This document shows, piece after piece, positions 27,297-36,756 of a DNA stretch of 64,000 nucleotides (the first letter of the stretch is position 1; every line of letters begins with the position of its first letter). The notes below the pieces were generated by a model. That model saw only the letters and a program-made list of their open reading frames with translations, was not told the origin of the DNA and searched no databases. The stretch spans positions 62,001 through 126,000 of the forward strand of contig NZ_QJJQ01000004.1 of assembly GCF_003201975.1 (NCBI RefSeq), written 5' to 3'. This DNA is from Pseudogracilibacillus auburnensis (GTDB lineage: Bacteria > Bacillota > Bacilli > Bacillales > Amphibacillaceae). Position numbers and translations under genes: made by a program.

Positions 27297-27486
27297 TATA
27301 ATACGGAGACAATAAAAATATACCTAAACTATCGGGTGATTAAGTTGAAGAGAGCCATCCTGTGAATTTCTCGATTTCCACGTACTTTGTTCTTCCCTAT
27401 TGAAACTTTAGTTGGTTTCCGAGTCGGAAGAGAACAGGAAAAAATGCTATGTACTCGGATGGTCAAACCAATAGGATTTTTTAATC
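27297..27486 (+). ncRNA. 6S-like regulatory RNA candidate
   Basis: A -10-like TATAAT (27297-27302) precedes about 180 nt with no ORF that can fold into one long rod. CCATCC (27355-27360) pairs with GGATGG (27457-27462), and GTTCTTCC (27389-27396) with GGAAGAGAAC (27426-27435). An apical stem GAAAC/GTTTC lies at 27402-27419. Between the first two helices is a large two-sided internal loop, the shape by which 6S RNA mimics an open promoter. The outer closing stem near 27328/27470 is imperfect. Assignment is from shape, not from sequence identity. Confidence 0.45.
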
Positions 27487-27548
27487 CTAATTTAATTTGG
27501 ATACTATAGTGATTCAGTATTTTTGTTCTCCATGGCGTATTCTATTTT

Positions 27549-27591
27549 CTGCCTAGAATAAAACTAGGCAGTTTAGGTGTTTTTTTGTTTC
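27549..27591 (+). terminator. Strong rho-independent terminator
   Basis: CTGCCTAG (27549-27556) pairs perfectly with CTAGGCAG (27564-27571), followed shortly by seven T. Confidence 0.8.
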
Positions 27592-27924
27592 GTTTCAAAT
27601 TAATGCGGAATTTTCAGATATAAAATATATAGCGCCCAATTTTAATAAAACTTACAAGCTATTAGTTTGCTTATGCAGAAAGAAAATTTTATAAGATTTG
27701 AACATTTTCATCAAATGAAAGTCATTCATTCCATTAAGCGAATGCTTTAGCTATAATTTTACAAAAAAATAGCAATGAAATGTTGTAAAATTATAGTAAG
27801 AGTGGGATGAGACTTTTATCGTTTTCTTAGGGCTGAAGACTCCCACTTCAAACTGGTCGTAAGGTAGTTAAGCGGGGAGTGTTCAAAAAATTCCAATTAA
27901 GATTGGAACAAAGAGGTGTAACCG
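27592..27924 (+). promoter_or_regulatory. Leader region of the large membrane protein gene with inverted repeats
   Basis: No gene. It holds a perfect 13-bp inverted repeat, CTATAATTTTACA (27751-27763) with its complement at 27784-27796. A second hairpin, TTCCAAT/ATTGGAA (27891-27897 and 27902-27908), lies directly upstream of the AAAGAGGTG ribosome site. These could act on expression of the next gene, but no known riboswitch was recognised. Confidence 0.4.
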
Positions 27925-30900
27925 TTGGGGAAAATGCCTGATGAAAAAAGAAAGCAAATAATGAAGGAAGAATTAGATACACTTTATAAGAAAAAATATA
28001 TTCAAGAAAACGTTTATCACTATGTTTTGCGTGCCCATAAACGTTATTATGATGATTTACATCGTGTAGTTGAAAGTGAAAAAATTACTCATACTGTTAC
28101 GTCCTCATCTCAAGTAAAACATGAGCAAAAGAAAGTGACACCACAAAAGAAGAAATTATCAGCACAAGAAATACGGGAACGAAATATAACATGGTCATTA
28201 AGTATTGGGGTTATTTTTCTATTAATCGCAGGTACATTTTTGGCAACAAGTACATGGGATATTCTATCAAATTGGATGAAAACCGGGATGATTGCATTTG
28301 TTTCCATCATGTTTTTTGGATTAGCTATTTTTACAGAACGGATGTTGAAAATTAAGAAAACTGCATTCTCATTCCATGTTCTTGGCAGTTTATTTTTACC
28401 AATTATTATTTTATCGATCGGTTTTTTTGGGCAACTAGGGTCTTATTTATCTTTTGATGGGGAAGGACGTTTTCTTCTTGGTGCATTAGGAAGTTTGATC
28501 ATATTGCCAATTTATTTGATGCTAGCAATTAAATTACAAGCACGTCTATTTGTTTGGTTTACATATGTAATAATGACTTTTTTGGTAGGATTTTTATTGG
28601 CGTGGTTCGACCTTCCAATTGATGGGTTTTATTTAAGTATGATGATGTATAATAGTGCCTTAATACTAATCTATAAACCTATGAATGATCGAAGTCGTTT
28701 CAACTTTTTCACGAAAGAATTGCTCCTTTTTCTTCAAGCAAATGTTATTTTATCGACGCTTTTATTACTCGTATTTTATAGTAATGAATTTGTACATGGT
28801 TTCAACTTAATTTTAACCGCTTTTATCTATTTAGCGATGATTTATGTAACAAAGAATAAACATTATCATTTTGTTTTTACCGTCATGCTCGTTTACGGGG
28901 CATACCAAATGATTGAATTTTCATCTATGAGTGAAGTTGGACCTATCGCTTATGCGCTGCTTGGATTTATCTTTTTAGCTATTCCCAAATTCGGAGAAGA
29001 CAAACATAACCTAGCGAAAATATTTAATTATACGAGTGCATTTGTTTCAGGATGTGCATTTTTATTTATCACAATACAAGGTTTTTGGGTTCGTGCTGAT
29101 CAACCTTCTATCGTTCTTTGCATTGCTTACGTATTGATTGCGATAAATTTCATCTATTTAGCTAATAAGACGAAGAAAATATTTATTCATTATTTAGGTC
29201 CGATATTTTTTAGTATGGCATTGCTTGAAATAATCAGAATTGGGCAGACCATTTTTGGGTATGATTCACTTGTTTTACCAATGTTCTTTGCTGCATTTTC
29301 CTTATATGTGGTGTTCGGCTGTCTATTAAATGTTCCTTTTTTTCAATCAATTAAAAGTAGTTCACGTGATATTGCAGCTTTGATCATGATCCTTTGTTTT
29401 TTTCTAGAATGGATCATCAATCATTGGTGGCAAGGTGGTATGATGTTATTGTTCATTAGTTTGACTGCTTTATTGATGATCCGGTTTGAAAAAAGAGTTA
29501 TCATCACAAAGAGTCAATCTGCTATGTGGATTCATCCTATTACTCTAGGGTTTGCTATTACAATGTTTTATATGGAGATACAAGAAAAGCAATTTTTTTA
29601 TCATAGTCTTGTGGCATCAGAACCAGTCGGATTCATTATAGCAAGTTTGGTCGTCTTAGTTGCAAGTGGGGGATGGCGTTATTTTAAAAAACAGCGATTG
29701 TATCGGCCTGCATTTTTCGTTTCACAAGGTTTTTATTTATTTGGCATGTTCGCTACATTCCATCTTTTACACTATGATTTTAATCCAACTGTACGAGCGA
29801 CCATCTTTTTTGGTGGAATTGTGATGGCTTATTTGTTGTATAGAAAAACAACATTTATATTTACACCATACATCGTCAGTAGTGTAACGCTCGTCTTTTA
29901 TTTAACAGCTTTATATGCCATTCATGGGAATGTAACTATTACTTCAGAGCTGTTTCATTCATTGCAATTACCTGTTGGTGCCCTATTATTGCTAATTATA
30001 GGAAGCGGCATAAAAACATATGACAGAGTATTAGCAAAAGCATTTTGGTGGGTCGGTCATATTTATTTACCAATGGCATTATTTTCATCGATGTTGGTTT
30101 ATGAGGAAATGATTTTTGGGGCTGCCCTTTTAGTAACAATCATTTATGGATATAGTCTGTTTAAGGTAACAAGAGAATGGAAGGTGAAAACATTTTTATA
30201 TGCTTGCTCCACTTCTTTCTGGCTTACTTTAACATATCTTTTCTATTTGATTGATTGGAACGGATATGCTCATTATGCTTGGCTCATTACAAGTATTGCT
30301 TTAACTGCTACTTCATTTTGGGTTGCCTCTGTTTGGAGAAAAAGGATTAGCTTTTATGTTATTCCGTTTTCGATGATTGGTCTTTTCATCTTCATTTTAG
30401 TAGATCCATTTAACTTTCAAGCATTTGGGATGACAATACTTTACGCTGTTTTACTTTTGGCATTTATGCGTCTAATAAGCTGGGATCTATTTACATGTGT
30501 CCCTATAACTTTCGCTTTTATTGCAATCGTCAAATTTACTTTTTCATATCCTGAAATGGAGTATATATTTATCTTCATTTTTGCAATCTTATTATTCATT
30601 ACTGGCTATATCTTATATCCAAGTTTATATCCAGCTGTTAAAAACAAATTACCTATTATCGATTGGTACACGATATTTGGATTTTTTGCCTTACTTTCTT
30701 TATATGTTTTTGCAGGAGACACACTATGGGAAAATGCATTTCCAGGTTTGCTTATTTCTTTAGGTGTTTTATTACAACGGAAACGAATTCCATTTATTCC
30801 ACCGAAATGGGTCATATTTTTTGCCGTCGTTTATTTGTTGGAACCATATTACACAGTATTAAACGATATACAGGTATCAGAGCTAATCAGGGTTGAATTA

Positions 30901-31344
30901 TATGTATTGCCTTGGGTTGGACTTACCATTTTATTAAAAAGATTTGCCTCTAAGCAACAGAGGATGATTGTAAATTATATTCAATGGGGAGTATTACTTG
31001 TTACGTCGCTTATTCTCGTTCAAGACGCATATCAAAGTGGAACGATATATGATGCTTTAATTTTAGGAACGCTTGCACTTGTATCATTGTTATGCGGAAT
31101 GATGTTCAAGTTAAAAGCATTTTTCCTTATTGGGGTAGGAGTATTGCTATTAAATGTATTATTACAGACACGACCATTATGGGGTTCAATGCCTTGGTGG
31201 GCATACTTACTTATTGCAGGAACTATCCTAATTGTTGTAGCAAGTTACAATGAATGGCATAAACAAAAAACATCAGAAGGAAAAGAGACGTTCATCTCTT
31301 TATTTAATAAAAAAGTGATTCAGAGAATGAAGAAGTGGGATTAA
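27925..31344 (+). CDS. Very large polytopic membrane protein, DUF2157-like
   Basis: 1139 residues. The first 90 are soluble and charged (KEELDTLYKKKYIQENVYHYVLRAH, a short helical segment, then a Lys-rich stretch). The rest is a nearly unbroken series of around thirty hydrophobic helices. The start of the membrane part (WSLSIGVIFLLIAGTFLATSTWDIL) resembles DUF2157-type proteins. TTG start 6 bases after AAAGAGGTG. No catalytic or transport motif is apparent; function unknown. Confidence 0.7.
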   Translation: MGKMPDEKRKQIMKEELDTLYKKKYIQENVYHYVLRAHKRYYDDLHRVVESEKITHTVTSSSQVKHEQKKVTPQKKKLSAQEIRERNITWSLSIGVIFLLIAGTFLATSTWDILSNWMKTGMIAFVSIMFFGLAIFTERMLKIKKTAFSFHVLGSLFLPIIILSIGFFGQLGSYLSFDGEGRFLLGALGSLIILPIYLMLAIKLQARLFVWFTYVIMTFLVGFLLAWFDLPIDGFYLSMMMYNSALILIYKPMNDRSRFNFFTKELLLFLQANVILSTLLLLVFYSNEFVHGFNLILTAFIYLAMIYVTKNKHYHFVFTVMLVYGAYQMIEFSSMSEVGPIAYALLGFIFLAIPKFGEDKHNLAKIFNYTSAFVSGCAFLFITIQGFWVRADQPSIVLCIAYVLIAINFIYLANKTKKIFIHYLGPIFFSMALLEIIRIGQTIFGYDSLVLPMFFAAFSLYVVFGCLLNVPFFQSIKSSSRDIAALIMILCFFLEWIINHWWQGGMMLLFISLTALLMIRFEKRVIITKSQSAMWIHPITLGFAITMFYMEIQEKQFFYHSLVASEPVGFIIASLVVLVASGGWRYFKKQRLYRPAFFVSQGFYLFGMFATFHLLHYDFNPTVRATIFFGGIVMAYLLYRKTTFIFTPYIVSSVTLVFYLTALYAIHGNVTITSELFHSLQLPVGALLLLIIGSGIKTYDRVLAKAFWWVGHIYLPMALFSSMLVYEEMIFGAALLVTIIYGYSLFKVTREWKVKTFLYACSTSFWLTLTYLFYLIDWNGYAHYAWLITSIALTATSFWVASVWRKRISFYVIPFSMIGLFIFILVDPFNFQAFGMTILYAVLLLAFMRLISWDLFTCVPITFAFIAIVKFTFSYPEMEYIFIFIFAILLFITGYILYPSLYPAVKNKLPIIDWYTIFGFFALLSLYVFAGDTLWENAFPGLLISLGVLLQRKRIPFIPPKWVIFFAVVYLLEPYYTVLNDIQVSELIRVELYVLPWVGLTILLKRFASKQQRMIVNYIQWGVLLVTSLILVQDAYQSGTIYDALILGTLALVSLLCGMMFKLKAFFLIGVGVLLLNVLLQTRPLWGSMPWWAYLLIAGTILIVVASYNEWHKQKTSEGKETFISLFNKKVIQRMKKWD

Positions 31345-31435
31345 TAGATTTAATTGTCTAGGCACTTTTATTAAATTACACGACCCCGTATGATAAAATG
31401 AATAAGTTATCATTGTATGTATTTTGGGGTGGGGA

Positions 31436-32803
31436 ATGAAAAGTTCATCATTTTACAATCATATTTATATTTTTTATGGGTCTGTTTTCATTATTCATTT
31501 GATTAATTTCTTTTTGGAACGGTCCTTTTTACATATCGTTCTATCGATATGCGCAATAGTAATGTTCCTATTCGCTTTTGTAAGGGCAACGCCAATTTTC
31601 AAAACGTTAGGAATTGCATTCGTCCTAATAGGTATCACTCTTTATTCAACAACGAAAACGCCGATCATAGAGATTATCTTCATTTTAAAAAACAATTTTC
31701 CGTTATTAACATTATTCATGATGCTTCCATGGATGAATAGTGTCGTAAGAAGTGGGCGTTATGATTATTTGTTAAGTAAAATGATGAAGATGAATACGAA
31801 AGATTTAGGAACGATGTATAATAGGAGCTCCATATCGACATTTTCATTGGCAACCTTTTTGAATTTACCGGCAATTACTATTTCACAGAGTATCATTAAA
31901 ACTAATCTGAAATCACTTCCGAAGCGGCTACGCAATCAATTTATTAATATGGCATCTGTTCGAAGTTATACGATGGCATTATTATGGAGCCCGTTAGAAA
32001 TACTCGTTGCAGTTGGCGTGTTTGTTACTGGAGTAAAATATATTCACGTTTTGCCATGGTTGTTAATGATCGTAACGATCGTATTTTTGATAGATAATTT
32101 GATAGGGAGATTAAAGTTTAAAAAACATTCATATGATGAGGTCGGAAGTAGGCAAAGCTTTAGCCGGCATGATATTAAAAAAACAATCGGTTTGTTAAGT
32201 GCATTAATTTTATTTTTAACTATCATCGTTTTAGCAGGCAATATTGAGCAACTTGATTTTATTATGACGATTACGTTATTAATCGTCCCGTTCACTTTTT
32301 TGTGGGCAATTGCTATTAAACGACTTCATCGATTTACAGTCGTCGGTTGGCATGCGTGGAAGAATAGTACAAATGCGATGCATAATTTCATCGTGTTATT
32401 CGTATCTCTTGCCCTATTTAGTAGTGCAATAACCGCTTCAGATGCTTCGACGTATATTCATGAGTTTATTTTAAAATTTTCCGAGACACCGCTTTTATTA
32501 ATGTTTATGATTCAATTATTTATTTTAATGATGAGTTTATTCGGTGTTCATTCGATCGCTTCCATTGGAATTTTGACAGGATTAATCGGGCCACTCATGG
32601 AAATTATTGATCCTATTAGTTTAGCAATCATTTTAATAACGAGTTCTGTGTCTACTTTTGCTGTCAGTACTTATGGACTGTTAATTACGATTACGTCTTT
32701 TCATACAGAACAAAATCCGTATCGAATTACATTTGATAATATTATTTTTACGCTGTTTTTTGGCTCTCTCGGGACGCTCCTTGCCTATCTTTTAATGATG
32801 TAA
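31436..32803 (+). CDS. Polytopic membrane protein, ion-transporter-superfamily-like
   Basis: About 455 residues and around eleven to twelve transmembrane helices, with a polar loop in the first half (SVRSYTMALLWSPLEI) and a second similar region (GVHSIASIGILTGL) that may be re-entrant loops of an inverted-repeat transporter such as the ArsB/NhaD or DUF401 type. ATG 31436 directly follows GGGGTGGGG; an upstream in-frame TTG overlaps that ribosome site. It lies 91 bp after the large membrane gene. Substrate unknown. Confidence 0.6.
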   Translation: MKSSSFYNHIYIFYGSVFIIHLINFFLERSFLHIVLSICAIVMFLFAFVRATPIFKTLGIAFVLIGITLYSTTKTPIIEIIFILKNNFPLLTLFMMLPWMNSVVRSGRYDYLLSKMMKMNTKDLGTMYNRSSISTFSLATFLNLPAITISQSIIKTNLKSLPKRLRNQFINMASVRSYTMALLWSPLEILVAVGVFVTGVKYIHVLPWLLMIVTIVFLIDNLIGRLKFKKHSYDEVGSRQSFSRHDIKKTIGLLSALILFLTIIVLAGNIEQLDFIMTITLLIVPFTFLWAIAIKRLHRFTVVGWHAWKNSTNAMHNFIVLFVSLALFSSAITASDASTYIHEFILKFSETPLLLMFMIQLFILMMSLFGVHSIASIGILTGLIGPLMEIIDPISLAIILITSSVSTFAVSTYGLLITITSFHTEQNPYRITFDNIIFTLFFGSLGTLLAYLLMM

Positions 32804-32811
32804 AACATAAG

Positions 32812-32848
32812 CAGACATGGTTTTTACGTGTAATCATGTCTGTTTTTG
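32812..32848 (+). terminator. Rho-independent terminator
   Basis: CAGACATG (32812-32819) pairs with CATGTCTG (32835-32842), followed by five T. Confidence 0.8.
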
Positions 32849-32929
32849 TTTATTGAGTAATCGGGAAATAGTGTGGAACTTTTGCCTTCTCATCACGCAA
32901 ATGGAATATATTTGCTAACACTCATCGAT

Positions 32930-33060
32930 GCCCTTCCTCCCAAGACGCACAATGTTTATTATGGCGAGTTATCATAGGCGCAAAGTCTTCGAGCGAATGC
33001 ACAGTCCTAGGAAGTGCTAATAGAGGTCATAAAAGTCAACTACTATCTAACGTTATGCAA
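32930..33060. repeat. Diverged second copy of the 18.3-kb GC-rich element
   Basis: Shares CCTCCC...ACGCACaATGTTTATT...CGAGTtATCA, and less clearly the following AGTGCTA region, with 18285-18400. This copy is shorter and lacks the terminator. No ORF. Confidence 0.45.
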
Positions 33061-33187
33061 ATCTATTTTCGAAATTCATACGAAGTTTCTTATAAAATGA
33101 ATGACGGTTTTCATTCAATCTTCCATGTGGGGATATTCATTTTCGAAATATGTAAAACTTCAATGTCAGTACGCAAACATTTCCGAA

Positions 33188-33350
33188 GGTGCGTAAAAAT
33201 CGATAGTGATTGCTGAACTATTTAATAAAGTGCGGAAAAATTTATAAAACTGCGTAAAAAGTGCTAGCAAGTGCGTAAAAATAACAAAAAGTGCGTAAAA
33301 CTCTAAAAAAGTGCTGAAATTTCACCCTCACTGCGTAAAGTTCCAGTGTG
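33188..33350. repeat. Short interspersed GTGCGTAAAA repeats
   Basis: GTGCGTAAAA or one-base variants (GTGCGGAAAA, CTGCGTAAAA, CTGCGTAAAG) occur at least seven times at irregular spacing of about 15-45 bp. The spacing is too uneven for a CRISPR array and there is no palindrome. It lies between convergent transcription units. Confidence 0.7.
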
Positions 33351-33484
33351 CAAACATTTACTTGTTTTTCAAGCCATTGTCAACGTGATTCGCATGGAGG
33401 TGACTTTGCATATTCCATTTGTTAAATCAAGCACATACCCTCGACATTTTTCATCTTTCCACACGATAATCCGAAATACCTCAT

Positions 33485-34096
33485 TTATTTAAACCAACCT
33501 TTTTCTTTGAATCGTGAAATGGCCTCAATTCGATTACTTACATTTAGTTTATCTAAAATAGTAGAAATGTAATTCCTAACTGTTCCATGTGATAAAAATA
33601 ATTCACCAGCTATTTCCTTCGTCGTTTTTCCCTTGGAGACGAGGCGAAGTACCTCGCTTTCACGCTCTGTTAATGGATTTTCTGTTATATCGTCATCTCC
33701 GTACATGATATCAACAAGTTCGGGAGCAAAAATTCGACGTCCTTCCATTACGATTCGTATTGCATCCGCTAGTTCCTCGATCGGACTGTCTTTTAATAAA
33801 TAACCCCGAACTCCGGCTTTCCGAGCACGTTCAAAATAGCCAGTTCGTGCAAAAGTGGTTAAGATAATAATTTTACATGGACTTCCTTTTAATTCTTCGG
33901 CTGCATCTAGTCCAGTTTTTAAGGGCATCTCAATATCCATAATACAAATATCAGGATTCAGTTCTTGAACAAGATCAACGGCTTCTTCCCCATTTTGAGC
34001 CATTCCTATTACTTCAAAATCATCCTCCATATTTAATAAAGAACCTAAGGCGCCAAGCATCATTCCTTGGTCTTCTGCAATAACAATCTGAATCAA
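33485..34096 (-). CDS. desR: Response regulator DesR
   Basis: 203 residues, NarL/LuxR type. Receiver domain 1-120 with the phosphorylated Asp54 in CIMDIEMP and the acidic pair E8-D9; LuxR helix-turn-helix at about 137-200 (LTERESEVLRLVSKGKTTKEIAGELFLSHGTVRNYIS). TTG start behind GAGGTGATAAG, overlapping the end of desK by 4 bases. In B. subtilis DesR activates the des desaturase on cooling; the same three genes are together here, so the identity is strong. Confidence 0.9.
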   Translation of the reverse strand: MIQIVIAEDQGMMLGALGSLLNMEDDFEVIGMAQNGEEAVDLVQELNPDICIMDIEMPLKTGLDAAEELKGSPCKIIILTTFARTGYFERARKAGVRGYLLKDSPIEELADAIRIVMEGRRIFAPELVDIMYGDDDITENPLTERESEVLRLVSKGKTTKEIAGELFLSHGTVRNYISTILDKLNVSNRIEAISRFKEKGWFK

Positions 34097-35229
34097 GACT
34101 TATCACCTCGACTTATTTGTTTAATAACTGCTGGAACACTAATGGTTAACGTAGTACCATTATTAGCTTCAATTCCTAAATGCCCATTGACAAATTCGAG
34201 CCTTTCTCTTATCCCATCCAGACCACTACCAGGTAAGTTTTTTCCGGAACCTGGAATACCGATTCCATCATCTTTTACCACGATATTGAATGCGTCTGAA
34301 AGTTGTTCAAAAGTAAGTTCACAACTACTCCCATAACTATGTTTTACAACATTAGTGACAGCCTCTTTCATACACATACTTAACACATTCTCCGTAATTG
34401 GCGGTATGGAAGTAAATCGAGGATCACCGTTAATCGATAAATCAATATTTGCTGCCTTTAAAATTTGTTTTACACGAATTAATTCTGTTGCTAATTTTTT
34501 TGATCGCATATCTGACACTAGTTCGCGTACTTCTTTCAATGCAGAGCTTGCTGTTTTTCTAATATCATGTAATTCTTTTTCAGCACGATCAGGATCACGT
34601 GAAATTAATTTTCCAACGAGATCTGTTTTCAGACCGATTAATGAAAGTTTTTGCCCAAGTGTATCGTGTAAATCACGAGCAATTCGTTGTCGTTCTTCAA
34701 AAACAACGAGTTCAGATATTCGCTCTTTAGCCATTTCGAGTTGACCTTCTAAGTTTTCACGTTTATTCCGGTTGTATAAATTAAATGGAAGTAAAACTGT
34801 TCCAATTAGACAAATTAAGATAAAATGTATTTGCGGTAAAAATAGATCAATTTTGATGAAAAATCCCGCAATGATAGCACCTAATATTGTTGCGATATGG
34901 AGTCCATACATAATGAAGAAGCCTGTTGTATTTCTAATGTTTCCGATAAAAAAAGCAGTAAATAATGCAAAATAAACAAATCCAAACAATAGGGACATAA
35001 TAATATTAATGACCATTTCAAAACTAAGCCACATATACACGATGCCACTTTTAGCTTTAAAAGAGAAGATGTAACAGATGAAAAATAATAGTAACAATGC
35101 AATGCCGATCGCAATTTCAATAAGGGAAGACGATCTAAAAATAAAAAAGAACGGCAACAAACAAAATATAACCCATGTATAAATACTTAGCCATGGACTT
35201 TTTGGGAAAATACTGTACCAACGTTGCAA
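34093..35229 (-). CDS. desK: Membrane-thickness sensor kinase DesK
   Basis: 378 residues. Four to five transmembrane helices (about 13-148), a short coiled linker, the HisKA_3 dimerisation helix with ERQRIARDLHDTLGQ placing the phosphorylated His at 188, the same number as in B. subtilis DesK, and an HATPase_c domain (MKEAVTNVVKHS, DDGIGIPGSG, GLDGIRERL). Starts with TTG. It senses bilayer thickening in the cold and phosphorylates DesR; at high temperature the family acts as phosphatase. Confidence 0.9.
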   Translation of the reverse strand: MQRWYSIFPKSPWLSIYTWVIFCLLPFFFIFRSSSLIEIAIGIALLLLFFICYIFSFKAKSGIVYMWLSFEMVINIIMSLLFGFVYFALFTAFFIGNIRNTTGFFIMYGLHIATILGAIIAGFFIKIDLFLPQIHFILICLIGTVLLPFNLYNRNKRENLEGQLEMAKERISELVVFEERQRIARDLHDTLGQKLSLIGLKTDLVGKLISRDPDRAEKELHDIRKTASSALKEVRELVSDMRSKKLATELIRVKQILKAANIDLSINGDPRFTSIPPITENVLSMCMKEAVTNVVKHSYGSSCELTFEQLSDAFNIVVKDDGIGIPGSGKNLPGSGLDGIRERLEFVNGHLGIEANNGTTLTISVPAVIKQISRGDKS

Positions 35230-35270
35230 ATGACATTCACCGTCCTTCTTACAAATATTGTATCAATTTT

Positions 35271-35305
35271 TCAAAAAGAAAAACAGCCATCATAAATGAC
35301 TGTTT
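35271..35305 (-). terminator. Intercistronic terminator between des and desK
   Basis: On the minus strand AAACAGTCAT pairs with ATGGCTGTTT (one mismatch-type pair) and is followed by a T-rich tract. It would limit read-through of the strongly induced des transcript into desKR. Confidence 0.75.
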
Positions 35306-35310
35306 CTCCC

Positions 35311-36354
35311 TTATTTACTTTGAGAACTCAGTTTAGTTAACGTTTCTCTTTTTGTCCCTTGTATATACTGATTCGCTTCTCTAAACGTAACAAATGATTT
35401 TGTCATTGGATTGTAAAGCCGATAACGTAAAGAATCCAAACTAGTGATAAGCGTAATCTTAGTAGCATATTGAAGTGGAGGAGTTGTTTCATGTGCTTCC
35501 TCTAAATGATAATTGGGAACACGTGGCGCTAAATGATGTACATGATGATAGCCGATATTTCCAGTTAACCATTGCAAGACACGTGGTAATTCATAATAGG
35601 AACTCCCTTCGACAGCTGCTTTAACATAATTCCATTCTGATTCTTCCTCAAAATAGGAGTCTTCAAATGTATGTTGTATATAAAATAACCAAATGCCAAG
35701 TGCAGCAGCAACATAAAGTGTCACTCCTTGCACGATTAAAAATGCTTTCCAGCCTACGATAAAAAAGATCAAACCATAAAATAAGATAATGAGAACATTT
35801 GTTAAATACGTATTATTTCGTTCCTTTTTTCGAACATTTTTCCGATTCATTCGATTTGAAACGAGAATTAAATAAAGTGGTCCAAGTCCAAACATGATAA
35901 ATGGATTGCGATACAAGCGATACATAAGACGTTGCCATTTTGTTGCTTTTACATATTCATCAATCGTCATCACCCATATGTCACCAATGCCTCGTTTATC
36001 TAAATTGGAGCTTGAAGCATGGTGTATAGCATGTTCTCTTTTCCACTTTTCATAAGGAAATAATGTAATTACCCCTGTCAATGTACCAAGAAAATCATTC
36101 GTTTTTTTATGGTGGAAAAACGAACCATGTGTGCAATCATGAAAAATGATAAACGTTCGAACGACAAACCCTGAAGCAAGTAAGGAAAATACGAATGCCA
36201 ACCAAATGGAAATAGATAAACTTTGGAAAGCAAAGAACCAGCAAAGAAATACTGGTGGAATCGTATTTATTATTTGAATGATGCTTTTTCGATTATTTGC
36301 ATGAGTAAATGGTGCTACACTTTTGTGTAATTGGACGGTTTTTTCTTTAGACAT
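35311..36354 (-). CDS. des: Acyl-lipid desaturase Des
   Basis: 347 residues. Membrane di-iron desaturase with the three His boxes HDCTHGSFFHH, EHAIHHASS and HHVHHLAPRVPNYH, and four or so transmembrane helices arranged in two pairs. It introduces a cis double bond (delta-5 in B. subtilis) into phospholipid acyl chains to restore fluidity after cooling. ATG follows TAGGAGG. A DesR-like operator lies upstream. Confidence 0.92.
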   Translation of the reverse strand: MSKEKTVQLHKSVAPFTHANNRKSIIQIINTIPPVFLCWFFAFQSLSISIWLAFVFSLLASGFVVRTFIIFHDCTHGSFFHHKKTNDFLGTLTGVITLFPYEKWKREHAIHHASSSNLDKRGIGDIWVMTIDEYVKATKWQRLMYRLYRNPFIMFGLGPLYLILVSNRMNRKNVRKKERNNTYLTNVLIILFYGLIFFIVGWKAFLIVQGVTLYVAAALGIWLFYIQHTFEDSYFEEESEWNYVKAAVEGSSYYELPRVLQWLTGNIGYHHVHHLAPRVPNYHLEEAHETTPPLQYATKITLITSLDSLRYRLYNPMTKSFVTFREANQYIQGTKRETLTKLSSQSK

Positions 36355-36405
36355 AAGTGCCTCCTAATATAATGACTACTTTTATCTTAATAGAAGGCAC
36401 GATCT

Positions 36406-36452
36406 TTCAAAATACTCATATGTCATTATTTTTATATGACAAATGTCATATG
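36406..36452 (-). promoter_or_regulatory. des promoter and DesR operator-like dyad
   Basis: ATATGACAAATGTCATAT (36435-36452) is an 8+2+8 dyad; a further ATGTCAT half-site is at 36420-36426. Both lie upstream of a minus-strand TTGAAA (36411-36406) with a TAAGAT-like -10 about 15-17 bp on. Position and sequence fit the paired DesR sites that activate des in B. subtilis. Confidence 0.7.
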
Positions 36453-36569
36453 GAATGAAGGAAGTTCATCAAACTTTTGGAACAAGATAGACTTTGAACG
36501 AAAGAAAACCTTGTTGAAATGTGCGTTTCAGTTGAACAAATTCGTGTTTACCTTAACAAATCGGATCAT

Positions 36570-36722
36570 TGGTACCGGTGATTTTAACAGGTAGGCAAGT
36601 TCATGTCCAAGAGCTTTACCATCGTTTGATGCAAAAACTAGCACTCACTCATCATAATCATCCTGTAACTTTTGGATTTGCTATTAGCCCGGCAATTCCT
36701 CATTAGTTAAAATCAGAAAAGT
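36570..36722 (+). pseudogene. Possible orphan coding remnant
   Basis: From about 36575 the plus strand reads PVILTGRQVHVQELYHRLM, then QKLALTHHNHPVTFGFAISP and a stop. The composition is protein-like but there is no start, no ribosome site and the frame is closed upstream. It may be the surviving C-terminus of a lost gene. The family is not recognised. Confidence 0.25.
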
Positions 36723-36756
36723 TGTCAAATCCTAACGAAATAACACGAAAGGCTTC

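Noticed and set aside
33188-33350. CRISPR-like or iteron array
   Set aside because: Motif spacing is irregular, the motif is only 10 bp and not palindromic, and no replication gene is nearby.
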